Translations under genes and position numbers: made by a program
Part shown: one piece after another, positions 35,190 through 44,269 of the stretch
Position numbering within the stretch: the stretch's first letter is position 1
Layout of the letters: the number at the start of each line of letters is the position of its first letter
The notes under the pieces: model-generated
The model's database searches: none
What the model saw: the letters and a program-made list of their open reading frames with translations, nothing else
Told to the model about the DNA's origin: nothing
Source of the DNA: Kitasatospora atroaurantiaca
GTDB lineage: Bacteria > Actinomycetota > Actinomycetes > Streptomycetales > Streptomycetaceae
Length of the DNA stretch: 64,000 bases
Assembly: GCF_007828955.1 (NCBI RefSeq)
Contig: NZ_VIVR01000001.1
Coordinates: 2,976,001 to 3,040,000, forward strand
Direction of reading: 5' to 3'

Positions 35190-35991
35190 GGACGGCCTTC
35201 CGGCAGCGGTGTGGGGGTGTCACCGCCGATTCTACCGGGCCGGTCGGGTGCCCCGGTTTTCACCCGCTTGCGACGTGACCGCCACCGGTGGCGAATCGTT
35301 GTTCCTGCTGACCGTACGGCCACGCCGCACCGCCCAGGTGCGGGACGGCCCGCACGGTCGGCGAACCACGCGTGGATCTGTTTTCTCAGTCCACCGGCAT
35401 GCGTGGCGCCGCCCTCCGGCGGTGCCGTGGGACCGTGCGCCGGTGATGTGGCCGGCCAGCAGGGGACAGCGACCCCGGCCACGACTGAACCGAATGGGAC
35501 GTGCGGCGGTCGCCGTCCGGGACGCCGGGCGCCGACCGCCGCACCTCCCGCCGCACGCCTGCCCCGGCGTGCGCTCCCGCTTGCCACTACTACGGAGCGT
35601 AGTCGCCGCTCCGGGTGATCGGATGTGCTCGCAAACTGCTGCGGGCAGGGTACGGCAGTGAGGGCGGTCGAAAATTGGACTGTGCCGAACTGCGTCGAAT
35701 CGGTTGCAGAGTAAGGGCTCCGTCCAGCACGATGCTGGTTGTGGGGGTTGACCGGCCGGCCTGACGGCGGCCGGAAATCTGTCATCCCGGGTGCCCGACA
35801 CGACCGACGGTGACAACGGTTATCACCTCACGCTCCGTGAAGGTCGACCCGGCCCTTGCACCGCGCGCCGCACACCGCACCACCCCTGCGGGTGTCCGGC
35901 GCCACCCGAAGCCATCCGACGAGACGGCGCTCTTCCCCCGGCGCCGTCGCCTCCAGCACCGGCGCTGCCCTGACGCCGCGTGCTGAGCGAC
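35190..35991. other. 0.8 kb gene-poor region upstream of guaA
   Basis: No convincing protein gene on either strand. Open frames here lack a ribosome-binding site and read as low-complexity Arg/Pro. Local features include a more A/T-rich patch near 35665-35715, a small perfect hairpin (CCAGCA-CGA-TGCTGG near 35725-35740) and a closing terminator at 35992. A plus-strand 60-codon frame at 35791-35973 is the best small-ORF candidate but is weak. It should include the guaA promoter and may encode an RNA. Confidence 0.4.
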
Positions 35992-36021
35992 AAAGGGCCC
36001 CGTTCCCCCGCGGGGCCCTTT
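35992..36021. terminator. Orphan stem-loop terminator
   Basis: AAAGGGCCCCG (35992-36002) pairs perfectly with CGGGGCCCTTT (36011-36021). No recognised gene ends here. It may end an unannotated plus-strand transcript from the preceding gap or insulate tetR. Confidence 0.75.
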
Positions 36022-36055
36022 GCCCTTTCCCGGCTTCTGCGGCGGGCATTGCGAC

Positions 36056-36071
36056 CAGACAGATCTGTCTG
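36056..36071 (+). promoter_or_regulatory. TetR-type operator before tetR
   Basis: CAGACAGATCTGTCTG is a perfect 16-base palindrome, 48 bases before the regulator's start. The same half-site recurs before the adjacent oxidoreductase gene, which supports it as the regulator's own operator. Confidence 0.75.
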
Positions 36072-36119
36072 TTAACTTCTTTCCAGGCCGACGGTCCACC
36101 GACGAAAGGGGGCGGCCCG

Positions 36120-36695
36120 ATGAGCACTGTGCCCAAGCGGCTGCCCGCCCGCGAGCGGATCCTCGACACCGCCTGCGAGCTGTTCGCGACCCACGGGATC
36201 CGCGCGGTCGGCGTCGACCGGGTGATCGCCGAGTCCGGTGTCGCCAAGGCCACGCTGTACTCGCACTTCCCCTGCAAGGAACGGCTCGTCGCCGAGTACC
36301 TGCTCCGCTCCGACCAGGCCTGGCGCAGCAAGCTGCGCTCGGCCGCGCTGGCCGCCGGGCCGGACCCGCGCGACCAGCTGGTCGGCGCCTTCGACGCCCT
36401 CACCGCCGCCTACGACGCGCACGGCTTCCGGGGCTGCAGCTTCATCAACGCCGCCGCCGAGTGCGAGCTCGGCACCGAACCGCAGACCATCGCGGTCGAG
36501 CACAAGCGCACCGTACGCGCCTGGCTCCAGGGCCTGGCCACCGTGGCCGGCGCCACCGACCCGGAAGCGCTGGCCCGGCAGCTGAGCCTGCTGATCGACG
36601 GCGCCCTCTCGGCCGACCATCTCGAACAGTCCGGCCAGGCCGCCGTGGCCGCCAAGGCCGCAGCCAGGGCGCTCGTCGCGCAGTCCTGTCCGTAA
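36120..36695 (+). CDS. TetR-family repressor
   Basis: 191 residues from the ATG at 36120 (AAAGGGGG upstream). The N-terminal HTH is canonical (RERILDTACELFATHGIRAV, VIAESGVAKATLYSHFPCKE). The C-terminal ligand domain is all-helical with two Cys near 117-125 (FRGCSFINAAAECELG). It should repress itself and the downstream oxidoreductase through the two ACAGAC/GTCTGT palindromes flanking it. The ligand is unknown and may be a quinone or electrophile, given the target. Confidence 0.92.
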   Translation: MSTVPKRLPARERILDTACELFATHGIRAVGVDRVIAESGVAKATLYSHFPCKERLVAEYLLRSDQAWRSKLRSAALAAGPDPRDQLVGAFDALTAAYDAHGFRGCSFINAAAECELGTEPQTIAVEHKRTVRAWLQGLATVAGATDPEALARQLSLLIDGALSADHLEQSGQAAVAAKAAARALVAQSCP

Positions 36696-36742
36696 TTTCT
36701 CCCTGCGCCACCGGTCGGTGGCGCTTTTCCGGACCTTCACCA

Positions 36743-36758
36743 GACAGACCCGTCTGTC
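36743..36758 (+). promoter_or_regulatory. TetR-type operator before the oxidoreductase gene
   Basis: GACAGAC-CC-GTCTGTC shares its half-sites with the operator at 36056-36071. It lies in the 85-base gap between tetR and its presumed target gene. Confidence 0.7.
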
Positions 36759-36780
36759 CGTTTCGACTCAGGAGACACCC

Positions 36781-37305
36781 ATGTCGCAGCGCACCCTCGT
36801 CCTGCTCGCCCACCCCACCACGGCGCAGTCCCGCAACAACACCGCTCTCGCCGACGCCGTCCGCGAGCTGCCGAACGTCACCGTGCACGACCTCTACGCC
36901 GAGTACCCCGACCACCGGATCGACGTCGCCCGCGAGCAGCAGCTGGCCGAGCAGCACGACAGGATCGTCTTCCAGTTCCCGTTCTACTGGTACTCCACGC
37001 CCGCCCTGCTCAAGCAGTGGCAGGACGAGGTGCTGCTCTGGGGCTGGGCGTACGGCACCGAGGGGAACGCGCTGCGCGGCAAGACCCTGCAGGTCGTCAC
37101 CACCACCGGCGGTGGCGCCGACTCCTACCGGCCCGGGGGCTACAACCGCTTCCCGATGGAGCACCTGCTGAGCCCGCTGGACCAGATGGCGCACCTCACG
37201 GGCATGGTCCTCGCCGACCCGCTGATCCTGCACTCGGTGCGGGAGACCAGCGACGAGGACCTGGCGCTGTTCGCCAAGCGCTACCGCGAGCTGCTGGAGG
37301 GCTGA
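36781..37305 (+). CDS. NAD(P)H-dependent flavin oxidoreductase (flavodoxin-like fold)
   Basis: 174 residues; AGGAG lies eight bases before the ATG. The fold starts with TLVLLAHPTTAQSRNNTAL (FMN phosphate loop). It has the family block FQFPFYWYSTPALLKQWQDE and TTTGGGADSY, as in KefF/MdaB/NQO1-type quinone reductases. It probably reduces quinones or electrophiles with two electrons and is induced when the adjacent TetR repressor binds its ligand. It ends three bases from a convergent gene. Confidence 0.9.
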   Translation: MSQRTLVLLAHPTTAQSRNNTALADAVRELPNVTVHDLYAEYPDHRIDVAREQQLAEQHDRIVFQFPFYWYSTPALLKQWQDEVLLWGWAYGTEGNALRGKTLQVVTTTGGGADSYRPGGYNRFPMEHLLSPLDQMAHLTGMVLADPLILHSVRETSDEDLALFAKRYRELLEG

Positions 37306-37308
37306 GGC

Positions 37309-38898
37309 TCAGCTCTCGCCGTGGGAGTCGAGCAGTTCCGAGGCGTACGGCGGGGCAGGGGGCTCCTGAGGGGCAGCGGGCGCGGCGGCGACCGGCTGCA
37401 CGGGTGGGAGGCCGCCGGCCCCGTCGCCCGCCCCGGCGCTCGGCCTGCTGCGAGTGCCGAACAGCGCGGGCAGCGCGGGCAGCGCGGGCAGCGCCAGCGC
37501 GCCGAGCGCCGTCCAGAGCAGGTTGGCCGCGAGCATGCCCAGCACGGCCAGGCCGAGCGAGGTGTGGCTGGTCGACTCGCGCAGGGCCCCGCCGTTCAGC
37601 CCTCCCAGGTCGCCCGTGCCCCCGTGGTACGAGATGACCGACGAGGTCGTCAGGCCCGCACCCAGCATCAGCAGGCTCAGCGCCACCGCGTACGCCGCGG
37701 CGAGCTTGAGCCGGCCCACGAGGTCGAGCCGCCGGCGGTACGCGGACCAGCCGAGCACCGCGGCCCCGACGACCGCCAGCGCCAGCGTCCAGCGCCAGTT
37801 GCCGCTCTCGCCGTGCAGGTCGAACAGTGACAGCCGGTCCGAGTCGTTCAGGCTCCGCTCGTCGACTCCGAAACTCCCGCCCTGCCGGTACGAGACCCCG
37901 ACGGTCGCTCCGGAGCCGACGCCGAGCAGCAGCAGGCCGAGGTTGGGCAGAAAGGCGAGCGAGGCCCAGGTCGCCGGGGCCTCGCCCTGGGCCGCGACCA
38001 GGATGAAGCCCGCCAGTGAGGCCAGGCCGAGGGTGACCGCCAGCGCGCGCCCGGCGACCAGAGCGCCCACCAGCCAGCCACGCACCGCGGGCCGCTGCCA
38101 GGCCGCCCAGCGCAGGACGTCCGTGCCGTACACCGAGAGCGCGAGCAGCCCGGCGAGCAGCAGCGCCCAGCCGGCGGCCTGCAGCCAGCCCGCCTCCACC
38201 GTGATCCGGCCGCCGGAGGGGGCCCCGAGGATGAAGCCCATGCCGTCGCGGGGCGAGGGTGTGAAGTCGATCCCCGCGAACCACCCGAGCGCCGCGGTGG
38301 CGGCCACCGCCAGCAGGGCCGTACGCGCCGCCTCCTCGCAGGCCTGACGGCCCGTGATCCGCTCCTCGCCGTGCCGGCGGCGGGCCCGCAGCCCCGCCCC
38401 GAGACCGAGCCGGAGCAGCACGAGCCAGAGCAGGGTCACCGTCAACGGCAGGGCGCGCAGCACCATCTCGCTCGTCATGGAGAACGCGGACTCGCCCATG
38501 GACGTCCGGCCCGACAGCGGCGCACCGAGCGCCGACACGGTCAGCGCCAGGGCCACACCGAAGCGGCTGCCGAACGGGAGCCGGCCGTACATCTCACTCT
38601 CCGGTGCGGCCACCACCAGCGCGACGAGCAGCAGCAGGGCCGTCGGCGCGATCACGGCCCTGAGCGCCGGACGCCAGTCCGCCTCGGTGAACCAGCGCAG
38701 CGCCGCGGACCGCCCGGCGGCCGGTTCGAACGGGACGCCCGCACCCCAACTCCCCACCGGGGGCGGGCTCGTCGTCACACCGCCGACGACCTCGGAGACC
38801 TCGCTGATCGCAGGCGGCGGCGCGAACGGGCGCCCGCAGGAGGCGCAGTGCTGCGCGCCGCCCGCCGAAGCCGCTCCGCAGGCTGCGCAGATCGCCAT
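37309..38898 (-). CDS. Zinc-ribbon plus multi-pass membrane protein (streptophobe-type)
   Basis: 529 residues from the ATG at 38898. An N-terminal zinc ribbon (C4-x2-C7 and C17-x2-C20; ICAACGAAS, HCASCGRPF) is followed by a Pro-rich linker. About ten membrane helices follow between 75 and 470, then a Pro/Ala-rich tail. The layout matches what streptomycete annotations call streptophobe family proteins. Function is unknown. The cytosolic zinc ribbon may mediate protein contacts. It stands alone, convergent with the oxidoreductase gene. Confidence 0.78.
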   Translation of the reverse strand: MAICAACGAASAGGAQHCASCGRPFAPPPAISEVSEVVGGVTTSPPPVGSWGAGVPFEPAAGRSAALRWFTEADWRPALRAVIAPTALLLLVALVVAAPESEMYGRLPFGSRFGVALALTVSALGAPLSGRTSMGESAFSMTSEMVLRALPLTVTLLWLVLLRLGLGAGLRARRRHGEERITGRQACEEAARTALLAVAATAALGWFAGIDFTPSPRDGMGFILGAPSGGRITVEAGWLQAAGWALLLAGLLALSVYGTDVLRWAAWQRPAVRGWLVGALVAGRALAVTLGLASLAGFILVAAQGEAPATWASLAFLPNLGLLLLGVGSGATVGVSYRQGGSFGVDERSLNDSDRLSLFDLHGESGNWRWTLALAVVGAAVLGWSAYRRRLDLVGRLKLAAAYAVALSLLMLGAGLTTSSVISYHGGTGDLGGLNGGALRESTSHTSLGLAVLGMLAANLLWTALGALALPALPALPALFGTRSRPSAGAGDGAGGLPPVQPVAAAPAAPQEPPAPPYASELLDSHGES

Positions 38899-38984
38899 GT
38901 CGTCCCCGTCCCACGAGCCCACAAGCAGAAGCCCGTTTATCCCACCGGCCGTCGGAGACTGTCAACCGCGGACGAAGGACCGCG

Positions 38985-40754
38985 CTACCCGGCCGCCTTG
39001 GGCACCTTCGGTACGGGCAGCAGCAGTTGGCCGAACGCGCCGGCCGGCACGGCGGGCCGCACCGGTGCGACGGCCGTCACCCGGCGGTACTCCTCGTCCT
39101 GGGCGGGCCGCGGGTCGGTCTCGCCCTTGTTGGGCCACATCGACATGGCCCGCTCGGCCTGCGCGGTGATGGTGAGCGAGGGGTTGACCCCCAGGTTGGC
39201 GGAGATGGTGGAGCCGTCCACCACGCTGATGCCCGGGTAGCCGTACAGCCGCTGGTACGGGTCGACGACGCCGTTCTCGGGGCTGTCGGCGATCGGGCAG
39301 CCGCCGATGAAGTGGGCGGTCATCGGGATGTCGAAGATCTCGCCGACGGAGCTGCCCGCGAAGCCGTTGATCGACTCGGCCAGCGCCTTGGCACCCGCCT
39401 CGGCGGCCGGGATCCAGGTCGGGTTCGGCGCGCCGTGGCCCTGCCGGGAGGTCAGCTTGCCCTTGCCGAGGCCCGACTTCTTCAGCGAGACGGTGATCGA
39501 GTTGTCCAGCGACTGCATCACCAGCCCGATGATGGTCTTCTCCGACCAGCGGTGCTGGTTCATCGACTGCACGAAGATCACCGGGTGCCGGGCCGCCGTC
39601 ACCGCGTACCGCAGCCAGCGCGGGCCCCGGCCGACACCCGGCACCTGCTGGACGCTCAGCGCGCCCATCGCGTTGGAGCCCTTGCCGTAGCGGACGGGCT
39701 CGATATGGGTGTTCTCGTCCGGGTGGATGGACGAGGTGATGGCGACTCCCTTGGTGAAGTCGACCCTCTCGCCGTAGCGCCGGTCCGTGGTCGAAGCACC
39801 CACCAGCGCCTCGGAGTTGGTCCGGGTCAGCTCGCCGAGCTTCGCCGAGATCTCCGGCAGGTGGCCGCCGTCCCGCATCCGGTGGAGCAGGGTCTGGGTG
39901 CCGTACGTGCCGGCCGCGACCACCACCCTGGCGGCCGTGATGGTCCGGGCGCCGGCCTTCACCGGGTCCTTGGAGCGGGAGTTGGTGCGCCGGACGTCGA
40001 CCGCGAAGCCGCCCTCCACCGGCCGGATCCGCTCCACCGTGGTCAGCGGGTGGATCTCGGCGCCGTTGCGCTCGGCCAGGTACAGGTAGTTCTCGGTGAG
40101 CGTGTTCTTGGCGCCGTGCCGGCAGCCCGTCATGCACTCGCCGCACTCGATGCACGCCTTGCGGCGCGGTCCGGCGCCGCCGAAGTACGGGTCCTCGACC
40201 TCGCCGCCCGGTGCGGCCTTCGCGGCGCCGTCCGCGTCGTTGCCGTCACCGAAGAACACGCCGACGGGGGCCAGGTGGAAGGTGTCCCCCACGCCCAACT
40301 TCTCGGCGGCGGCCTTCAGATGGACGTCCGAGGGCGTCACCGTCGGGTTGGTGCGCACGCCGAGCATCCGCTGCGCCTGGTCGTAGAAGGGGCCGAGCTC
40401 CTGCTCCCAGTCGGTGATGTGCTGCCACTGGCGGTCCTCGAAGAACGCCTTCGGCGGGACGTACAGCGTGTTGGCGTAGTTGAGCGAGCCGCCGCCGACG
40501 CCCGCGCCGCCCAGCACCAGCACGTTGGCGAGCAGGTGGATCCGCTGGATCCCGTACAGGCCCAGGGCCGGTGCCCAGAGGTAGTTCTTCGTGTCCCAGG
40601 AGTTCTTCGGCAGCTCCTCGGGGCCGAAGCGCCGCCCGGCCTCCAGGACGGCGACCCGGTAGCCCTTCTCGGTCAGCCGCAGGGCGGAGACCGAACCGCC
40701 GAATCCCGAGCCGACCACGATCACGTCGTAGTCGGTCCCACCAGTGCTCGCCAT
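38985..40754 (-). CDS. GMC-type FAD oxidoreductase, cholesterol-oxidase-like
   Basis: 589 residues from the ATG at 40754 (AAGGAG upstream). The FAD-binding Rossmann motif is VVGSGFGGSVSALRLTEKG (14-32). The GMC block is GGAGVGGGSLNYAN (82-95). The C-terminal FAD segment has GISVVDGSTISANLGVNPSL. A four-Cys motif C201-x2-C204-x2-C207-x3-C211 (CIECGECMTGC) is followed by AKNTL, as in ChoD-type proteins. No signal peptide. It lies 53 bases after the aldehyde dehydrogenase gene and probably shares its mRNA. The substrate is probably a sterol or other hydrophobic alcohol. Confidence 0.88.
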   Translation of the reverse strand: MASTGGTDYDVIVVGSGFGGSVSALRLTEKGYRVAVLEAGRRFGPEELPKNSWDTKNYLWAPALGLYGIQRIHLLANVLVLGGAGVGGGSLNYANTLYVPPKAFFEDRQWQHITDWEQELGPFYDQAQRMLGVRTNPTVTPSDVHLKAAAEKLGVGDTFHLAPVGVFFGDGNDADGAAKAAPGGEVEDPYFGGAGPRRKACIECGECMTGCRHGAKNTLTENYLYLAERNGAEIHPLTTVERIRPVEGGFAVDVRRTNSRSKDPVKAGARTITAARVVVAAGTYGTQTLLHRMRDGGHLPEISAKLGELTRTNSEALVGASTTDRRYGERVDFTKGVAITSSIHPDENTHIEPVRYGKGSNAMGALSVQQVPGVGRGPRWLRYAVTAARHPVIFVQSMNQHRWSEKTIIGLVMQSLDNSITVSLKKSGLGKGKLTSRQGHGAPNPTWIPAAEAGAKALAESINGFAGSSVGEIFDIPMTAHFIGGCPIADSPENGVVDPYQRLYGYPGISVVDGSTISANLGVNPSLTITAQAERAMSMWPNKGETDPRPAQDEEYRRVTAVAPVRPAVPAGAFGQLLLPVPKVPKAAG

Positions 40755-40807
40755 CGTGCCGCCGCTCCTTCGAAGTACCGGACAGGGACCTGCTGCAGGC
40801 CGGGGAC

Positions 40808-42427
40808 CTACTTGAACCCGAGGGCCTTCATGGCCTTCAGCCCGGTGGTGAACAGCGCGGCGAAGCGCGCGTCGTCCAGGCCGAAGGACGGCCCGATCGG
40901 CATCAGCCGCTGGGTCGCGATCGTCTGCGCCTCGGTGTAGCGCAGGATGCCCTCGGCGCCGTGCCGGCGGCCGAGCCCGGAGTCGCCCATGCCGCCCATC
41001 GGGGAGGCGACCGAGCCGTAGGCCGCCGCGTAGGCCTCGTTGACGTTCACCGTGCCGGTGTGCAGCCGGGCCGCGACGGCCCGCCCGCGGCGCAGGTCCT
41101 TCGTCCAGACGCTGGAGTTCAGGCCGTACGAGGTCGCGTTGGCGGCCTCGACGGCCTCGTCCTCGCTGTCGAAGCGGTAGACGGACACCACCGGGCCGAA
41201 GGTCTCCTCGGCGCACACCGACATCTCGGAGGTGACGCCGTCCAGGATGGTCGGCTCGAAGAACAGCGGTCCGAGCTCCGGCCGGGCCTGGCCCCCGGCC
41301 AGCACCTTGGCGCCGCCCTTGACCGCCTCCTCGACGTGCCGGGTGACGACCTCCAGCTGCCGCTCGGAGACCAGCGAGCCCATGTCGGCCCCGTACGCCA
41401 GACCGCCGCCGAGGCGCAGCGCCCTGGTCCGCTCGGCGAAGCGGCGCAGGAAGTCGTCGGCGACCGAGCGGTGCACGAAGAGCCGCTCGATCGAGATGCA
41501 CAGCTGACCGGCCGAGGAGAAGCAGGCCCGGACGGCACCTTCGGCGGCCTTGTCCAGGTCGGCGTCGGCCAGCACCAGCAGGGCGTTCTTGCCGCCGAGC
41601 TCCAGCGAGGCACCGACCAGGCGGGCGGCGGCCTTCTGCGCGACCTCGCGCCCCGTCCGGGTCGAGCCGGTGAAGGAGACGTAGTCCGCGTGCTCGACCA
41701 CGGCGGGGCCGATCACCGGGCCGTCGCCGATGACGATCTGCCAGAGATCGGCGGGCAGCCCGGCCTCGACCAGCAGCTCGCGCGCCCAGAGTGCGGTCAG
41801 CGCGGTCTGGGTGTCCGGCTTGTTCACCACCGCGTTGCCGGCCACGAAGGCCGGCAGGGCGTCGCCGACGGACAGCTCCAGCGGGTAGTTCCACGGCGAG
41901 ATCTGCCCGATCACGCCCTTCGGACGGCGGGCCTCCACCGCATGGGTCAGCACCGGTACGGCCCCGCTCCGCCGCCGGTCCTTCAGGTACGCGGACGCCT
42001 TGCGGCCGTAGTGCCGGGCGGCCAGCGCCGCGCCGAGCACCTCCTCGAAGGCGTGCAGCCGGGCCTTGCCGGTCTCGGCCTGGATCAGGTCGAGCACCTC
42101 GTCCTGCCGCTTGAGCAGCAGGTCGTGGAAGCGCAGCAGCACGGCGGCCCGCCGGCGGACGGGCAGGGCGGCCCAGCTCCGCTGCGCCCGCCGGGCCAGC
42201 TCGTACGCCACCTCGACGTCGGCCGGGGTGGACTGCGGCAGGCTCGCCAGGCGTTCGCCGGTGAGCGGCGCGGTGGTGTGCACCAGCTCGGGCTCGCCCG
42301 TCGCGGTGACGCCCTTGGCCAGCCGGGCGACCAGTGCCGCCGGGACCGCCGAGGCGACCGTACGCGCGCCGCCGGGAGCAGCGGGATTGCGCCCGGGGGC
42401 CTGTGCATCTGCCGTGATGTCCGTCAT
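40808..42427 (-). CDS. gabD2: Succinic semialdehyde dehydrogenase (NADP-type, GabD2-like)
   Basis: 539 residues. The aldehyde dehydrogenase fold is complete: VIGQISPWNYPLE, FTGSTRTGREVAQ, general-base Glu in LELGGKNALLV, and nucleophile Cys in SSAGQLCISIERLF. The long N-terminus and overall sequence resemble actinobacterial GabD2, which oxidises succinic semialdehyde to succinate. Other aldehyde substrates cannot be excluded. It is the first gene of a probable two-gene operon with the GMC oxidoreductase. Confidence 0.88.
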   Translation of the reverse strand: MTDITADAQAPGRNPAAPGGARTVASAVPAALVARLAKGVTATGEPELVHTTAPLTGERLASLPQSTPADVEVAYELARRAQRSWAALPVRRRAAVLLRFHDLLLKRQDEVLDLIQAETGKARLHAFEEVLGAALAARHYGRKASAYLKDRRRSGAVPVLTHAVEARRPKGVIGQISPWNYPLELSVGDALPAFVAGNAVVNKPDTQTALTALWARELLVEAGLPADLWQIVIGDGPVIGPAVVEHADYVSFTGSTRTGREVAQKAAARLVGASLELGGKNALLVLADADLDKAAEGAVRACFSSAGQLCISIERLFVHRSVADDFLRRFAERTRALRLGGGLAYGADMGSLVSERQLEVVTRHVEEAVKGGAKVLAGGQARPELGPLFFEPTILDGVTSEMSVCAEETFGPVVSVYRFDSEDEAVEAANATSYGLNSSVWTKDLRRGRAVAARLHTGTVNVNEAYAAAYGSVASPMGGMGDSGLGRRHGAEGILRYTEAQTIATQRLMPIGPSFGLDDARFAALFTTGLKAMKALGFK

Positions 42428-42505
42428 AGCGCGCAGCCTAGGCGCTCGGGAGCGACTTTGGTACCCGTCGGTAACAGAAAAATATCTGTGGCAGATGTTT
42501 ATGGA

Positions 42506-44104
42506 TCAGCGTGTTGGTGTGAAGTTGTTGAACACCGTCGTGAAGCGCCGCTGCCCCGTGGTCCAGTCCTTGGGCGTGTCGGGGCAGGACAGGTAGATGG
42601 CGTACGAGGTGCCGTCCTCGTCCCGGAACTCCGCCTCCTTGGCGTGCCGGCGCGAGCCGTCCTTCGCGGTGTAGGTGAACTCCCACACCGCGCCCTCCTG
42701 GCCGTGCACCTTGGTGTCGGAGAGGTCCTCGCGCACGTACTCCTTCAGGCTCCGGCTGACGGTCTCCTCCATCTGCTCGAAGTGCTCCCGCGGGCTCAGC
42801 GACTGCCCGACGGTGACCGCGAACTGCAGGTAGTGGATCCGGTTGTCCGGGCTGTAGAAGATCTGGCTGTTGTCGTCCGTCGTGCGCACCCACTTCCCCT
42901 CCACCGGGACGGGGAAGCGGAAGCCCGCCGGGTCGTCCACCCACTGGTAGCCGCTGGGCGCCGGGCCCGGGGCCGTCGTGCCGGGGCCGTCCGTGGTGAC
43001 GGTGGACGGATGCTCCGAGCGCGCCCGGTCGATCACCGTCCGGACGGCGTACGCACCGCCGCCCGCGAGAACGGCGACCACCAGGCCGACGATCGCCACG
43101 CGCAGGCCCGTCCGGCGCTTGCGCCTCGGCGCGACCACGGTCGCCGCCGTGGGCTGCGGCTCCGCCGCAGGCGCCGCCGGCTCGGTGCGGTCGACCACCG
43201 GCACCACCTGCGTCGGCACCTTCTGCAGCTTCTTCGGCGCCGCCTTGATGCCCATGGTGTGACCCGCCGTCACCTCCGACAGCATCCGCAGCGCCTCGTC
43301 CGCACTCGGCCGCTCGGCCGGGTCCTTGGCCATCAGCGCCGCCAGCACCGGGCCGAGCGCCCCGGCCCTGCGAGGCTCCGGCAGCGGGTCGCCCACCACG
43401 GCCGCCAGGGTGGTCAGCGGCGAGGTACGGCGGAACGGCGACTCCCCCTCCACCGCGGCGTACAGCGTCGCGCCCAGACCCCACAGGTCCGAGGCCGGGC
43501 CCGGCCGCTCGCCCTGGGCCCGCTCGGGCGCCAGGTAGTCCGGCGAGCCCACCAGGTCGCCGGGCCTGGTCAGCTCGGACGAGCCCTCGAAGGTCGCGAT
43601 GCCGAAGTCCAGCAGCACCACCCGGCCCGTACCGTGCTCGAGCAGCACGTTCGCGGGCTTCACATCGCGGTGCAGCACGCCCAGCTGGTGGCCCCGGTGA
43701 AGGGCCGCAAGGACCTGGGCACCGACCTCCGCCGCCTCCCGGGGCAGCAGCGTGCCGTCCTGGCTGATCACGTCGGCGAGCGAGCGGCCGTCGATCAGCT
43801 CCATCACGATCCACGGACGGCCGTCCTGCTCCAGCACGTCGTGAATCGTGATGACACCCGGGTGCTTGATCCGTGCGGCGGCCCTGGCCTCGCGCTTCAT
43901 CCGGGACTGCAGGATCTCCAGCTCCTCCTCGGGGAGGTGGCTGACCGTCAGCTCCTTCACCGCGACCTCGCGGTCGAGCATCTCGTCCCTGGCCCGCCAG
44001 ACCGTGCCCATGCCGCCCCGGCCGAGCCGCTCGCCCAGCGTGTACCGCCCGGCCAGCACCCGCTGGTCCCCTCTGGCCTGCGCCGACTGATCCTGCACGC
44101 CCAT
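42506..44104 (-). CDS. Transmembrane Ser/Thr protein kinase
   Basis: 532 residues. The kinase domain (20-280) is intact: GRGGMGTVW loop (28-36), Lys50, HRDVKPANVL (H145, D147), DFG (166-168) and the LAPERA segment. One membrane helix lies near 335-355. The extracytoplasmic domain (380-532) has alternating aromatic strands (WVDDPAGFRFPVPVEGKWVR) and ends in FNNFTPTR. It belongs to a cluster of kinase genes that I recall from S. coelicolor as a set linked to spore-wall synthesis (Pka proteins). The exact ortholog is not assigned. Confidence 0.92.
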   Translation of the reverse strand: MGVQDQSAQARGDQRVLAGRYTLGERLGRGGMGTVWRARDEMLDREVAVKELTVSHLPEEELEILQSRMKREARAAARIKHPGVITIHDVLEQDGRPWIVMELIDGRSLADVISQDGTLLPREAAEVGAQVLAALHRGHQLGVLHRDVKPANVLLEHGTGRVVLLDFGIATFEGSSELTRPGDLVGSPDYLAPERAQGERPGPASDLWGLGATLYAAVEGESPFRRTSPLTTLAAVVGDPLPEPRRAGALGPVLAALMAKDPAERPSADEALRMLSEVTAGHTMGIKAAPKKLQKVPTQVVPVVDRTEPAAPAAEPQPTAATVVAPRRKRRTGLRVAIVGLVVAVLAGGGAYAVRTVIDRARSEHPSTVTTDGPGTTAPGPAPSGYQWVDDPAGFRFPVPVEGKWVRTTDDNSQIFYSPDNRIHYLQFAVTVGQSLSPREHFEQMEETVSRSLKEYVREDLSDTKVHGQEGAVWEFTYTAKDGSRRHAKEAEFRDEDGTSYAIYLSCPDTPKDWTTGQRRFTTVFNNFTPTR

Positions 44105-44269
44105 GGCGACCGTTCCCCCTCATCAGCCCGCCGTCACCCTGACGGAGGTTCCGGTGCACCGCTGACTCACCGACCGGACAACTTCCATGCACAGGTTAGG
44201 CGCCCCGGCCCGAGGCCGGAATCTCACCCCGCCCAGATCACCATCCTGTGATCCCAGCCTCACAGGCCG

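Noticed and set aside
35232..35816. Protein genes in the gap upstream of guaA
   Set aside because: Several 100-200 codon frames overlap on both strands. None has a ribosome-binding site or recognisable sequence, and composition is Arg/Pro low-complexity.
40571..44251. A 1,226-codon open frame on the plus strand
   Set aside because: It is antisense to the GMC oxidoreductase, GabD2 and kinase genes. No ribosome-binding site and no family.
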